In this document: piece after piece, positions 22,791 through 24,643 of the stretch
Layout of the letters: every line of letters begins with the position of its first letter
Numbering within the stretch: position 1 is the stretch's first letter
From: Desulfonatronospira sp964577315
GTDB lineage: Bacteria; Desulfobacterota; Desulfovibrionia; Desulfovibrionales; Desulfonatronovibrionaceae
Direction of reading: 5' to 3'
Assembly: GCA_964577315.1 (NCBI GenBank)
Contig: CAZNYT010000029.1
Span: 1 to 24,643 of the forward strand
Length of the DNA stretch: 24,643 nucleotides
Notes under the pieces: generated by a model
The model's input: only the letters and a program-made list of their open reading frames with translations
Told to the model about the DNA's origin: nothing
Databases searched by the model: none
Position numbers and translations under genes: made by a program

Positions 22791-23344
22791 TCCAGTCCAA
22801 TATCTGAAGCCACTTCCTGCATAGCTTCTATGGCTATACTTAAGAATTGATTTTGGTCCAGACCCAATTTTTCGTGTTCCTTAATCAAATCCCTGTTAAC
22901 GGCAGCAGCAAAAGCCTTGTCCTTCATCTTTTTCTTAAGGCTCTTGGCGGTCATACCAGCTAGCCTGTCCGGCCTGACCAGAGCGGCAGCCATAATCAGT
23001 CCGGTCACGGTTTCCGAGCAGCGCAGGGCATAATCCAGGGTAGTAGAGGGGGACTCTGCCTGGTTGAGTTCTGCGGCATGTCTTTTTATGGCCTGGACTG
23101 CTTCTGGGGGGAGCTTGTCTTGCAGCATAGAGGCGCTTTGTATTCCGTGCCTGGAAGGTTCCTCCTGGGTCAAGGAGTAGTCCAGATCATGCAACAGCCC
23201 GGTCAAGGACCATATTTCCTGGTTAGCGCCGAATTCATGGGCCAATCTGCGCATGACCGCTTCCGTGGCCAGACAATGCTTGATCAAGTTGTCCTCCTGT
23301 ATATTTTGATTTAATAGCTCTAGTCCCTGATTGCGGTTTAACAT
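22760..23344 (-). CDS. HD-domain (HDIG-type) putative phosphohydrolase
   Basis: A 194-residue protein with an HD fold: H23 (KHCLATEAV), the H52-D53 pair in GLLHDLDYS, H66 in PSRHGIQSA, H89 in AIKRHA, and a later YALRCSETVTGLI containing the distal polar residues. The fold normally binds divalent metal and hydrolyses phosphoesters of nucleotides. This small stand-alone form is common in bacteria and has no assigned substrate. The start is the ATG at 23344, with a GGAGGATCCT Shine-Dalgarno just upstream. The 3' end overlaps hemC by 31 bases on the opposite strand with no terminator in between. Confidence 0.85.
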   Translation of the reverse strand: MLNRNQGLELLNQNIQEDNLIKHCLATEAVMRRLAHEFGANQEIWSLTGLLHDLDYSLTQEEPSRHGIQSASMLQDKLPPEAVQAIKRHAAELNQAESPSTTLDYALRCSETVTGLIMAAALVRPDRLAGMTAKSLKKKMKDKAFAAAVNRDLIKEHEKLGLDQNQFLSIAIEAMQEVASDIGLDHSSRLSWDE

Positions 23345-23472
23345 AGGATCCTCCGGATGCTCGGGTTTAATATAGTCATGATCTTGGGTTTAAAAGGATT
23401 TCTTATCGTTTTGAATTCTGTATTTATAAGGCAAAACCCAGGTTTTAAGCAAACTTGAGGGATTCCAGCATA

Positions 23473-23500
23473 TTGACAACAACATACATGTAGTTAATAA
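23473..23500 (+). promoter_or_regulatory. Candidate htpX promoter
   Basis: A perfect TTGACA (23473-23478) and TAATAA (23495-23500) are separated by 16 bases in the 215-base divergent gap between the HD gene and htpX. It is the strongest sigma-70-like pair in this gap. No sigma-32-like CCCCATNT box was seen. Confidence 0.5.
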
Positions 23501-23559
23501 TAATCTTTCTAGCAACAATTTTGATTTGGATAATTCTTGAAAGGGAGGATTAGGCAGCT

Positions 23560-24450
23560 ATGAAAAGGACTCTCCTGTTTATTGGTACCAATATAGCTAT
23601 TTTGGTGGTTCTGTTCATTATTACCAGTATATTGGGGGTTAATCGATACCTGGACGAAACAGGCACAGGTCTGAACTTGGGCCATCTCTTGATATTCGCT
23701 GCCATTTTGGGTTTTGGAGGGTCATTTATTTCCCTGGCAATATCCAAATGGATGGCTAAACGTTTGACTGGGGCCAAAGTTATTGAAAAACCCTCCAACG
23801 AGACTGAAAACTGGCTTTTGCAGACCGTTAGGCGTCAAGCTGCCCGAGTGGGTGTTGCTATGCCTGAGGTGGCCATATTCGATTCTTCAGCCCCCAATGC
23901 CTTTGCTACGGGCATGAAAAAGGACTCTGCTTTAGTGGCTGTTAGCACTGGTCTTTTAAGAAATATGAACAAGGATGAGGTGGAGGCGGTTCTAGGGCAC
24001 GAAATGAGTCATGTGGCAAACGGGGACATGGTTACCCTGACCCTGATTCAGGGAGTGGTTAACACGTTCGTGATCTTTTTGTCCCGGGTTGTGGGACATT
24101 TTGTGGACCGGGTAATCTTGAAGAATGAAGAGGGACATGGTTTGGGTTTCTTTTTGACTACCATCGTGGCACAGATTGTTTTTGGGATTCTGGCCAGTAC
24201 TATAGTCATGTGGTTTAGCAGGCAACGGGAATTCCGGGCAGATGTAGGCGGAGCCCAGCTTGCAGGCACCGGGAAGATGGTTGCTGCCTTGGAGACTTTG
24301 CAAAAAAGTATCCAGGAGCCCTTGCCGGATCAAATGTCTTCCTTCGGGATTAACGGCAAGACCGGCAATTATGGGTGGAGGCTTCTTTTCATGAGTCATC
24401 CTCCAATAGAACAGCGCATTGATGCCCTGAAAAGAGCAAATGCTCAGTAG
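23560..24450 (+). CDS. htpX: Membrane zinc metalloprotease HtpX
   Basis: A 296-residue M48-family inner-membrane protease involved in quality control of membrane proteins. Two N-terminal membrane helices (about 7-27 and 40-62) are followed by a cytoplasmic domain with the zinc motif HEMSH at 147-151. Two further hydrophobic helices (about 157-175 and 190-210) follow, then the third-ligand segment SRQREFRADVGGA. It ends with MSHPPIEQRIDALK, typical of the family. GGGAGG lies 11 bases before the ATG. A promoter is visible upstream, and no downstream gene lies within 190 bases, so it is likely monocistronic. No Cpx-type or sigma-32 site was recognised. Confidence 0.96.
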   Translation: MKRTLLFIGTNIAILVVLFIITSILGVNRYLDETGTGLNLGHLLIFAAILGFGGSFISLAISKWMAKRLTGAKVIEKPSNETENWLLQTVRRQAARVGVAMPEVAIFDSSAPNAFATGMKKDSALVAVSTGLLRNMNKDEVEAVLGHEMSHVANGDMVTLTLIQGVVNTFVIFLSRVVGHFVDRVILKNEEGHGLGFFLTTIVAQIVFGILASTIVMWFSRQREFRADVGGAQLAGTGKMVAALETLQKSIQEPLPDQMSSFGINGKTGNYGWRLLFMSHPPIEQRIDALKRANAQ

Positions 24451-24523
24451 AAGCAGCAAAGTGTAGTCCTGAAACAGGGGCTGCCCTTCTATTTGGTAGC
24501 TTAAAAATCCTTTCAGTTTTTTG

Positions 24524-24552
24524 TTGACAAACGAGGCCAAAATATCTATTGG
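24524..24552 (+). promoter_or_regulatory. Promoter-like sequences at the window edge
   Basis: A TTGACA at 24524-24529 is followed 17 bases later by TATTGG (24547-24552), and another TTGACA lies at 24618-24623 with its -10 outside the window. These may drive a gene beyond the end. The -10 match is weak. Confidence 0.3.
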
Positions 24553-24643
24553 GTATAGGTAACGGATTAGCCCAAAAAATACTTTTTTAAAAAACTTACT
24601 TAGTTATCAATTTATTGTTGACAGTTAATAGGGTTTAAAGTAA

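Overview
The window looks like a chromosomal segment from an anaerobic or microaerophilic Desulfovibrionales-type bacterium (Desulfobacterota, formerly Deltaproteobacteria). This is inferred from gene content: a sulfide-type Thi4 together with a short-form ThiC, a cbpA-cbpM-clpB chaperone cluster, DUF362 and DUF1786 proteins, an NtrC-type two-component pair and moderate GC. A genus cannot be named from the sequence alone. No phage, transposase, plasmid, CRISPR, tRNA or rRNA feature was found.

Layout. 32-6880 is a minus-strand block: a large unrecognised protein with a PHP-like N-terminal half and a multi-pass membrane C-terminal half, a secreted DUF4168 protein with an 11-Gln run, and a sigma-54 response regulator with its histidine kinase. 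7386-9709 carries three plus-strand envelope genes (NfeD-like protein, SBF-like symporter, Sel1-repeat protein). 9716-15882 holds thiamin genes among others: a TPP riboswitch and thiC, a convergent PPC/DUF296 gene, a Tat-type DUF362 protein, a small membrane protein next to Fe superoxide dismutase, then a second TPP riboswitch and thi4. 16186-20280 is the chaperone operon cbpA-cbpM-clpB. 20377-22790 is DUF1786, a hotdog thioesterase and hemC, overlapped at the 3' end by an HD-domain gene on the other strand. 23560-24450 is htpX.

How they work together. ThiC makes the pyrimidine half and Thi4 the thiazole half of thiamin. Both genes sit behind TPP riboswitches, but the expression platforms differ: thi4 has a classical intrinsic terminator, while thiC has a hairpin that buries its own Shine-Dalgarno sequence and runs straight into a T-tract. 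CbpA, CbpM, ClpB and HtpX are protein quality-control genes.

The most unusual non-coding feature is a family of palindromic intergenic elements with GTAACTATTCACC-type ends at 7774-8001, 9716-10021 and 12321-12424. The third copy reads as an inverted, internally deleted version of the second, the usual relationship of MITE-like elements to a longer parent. They lie upstream of the symporter, thiC and DUF362 genes and may affect their expression. No wholly new defence or metabolic system is evident; the best protein candidate for something undescribed is the 1049-residue PHP-like/membrane fusion.
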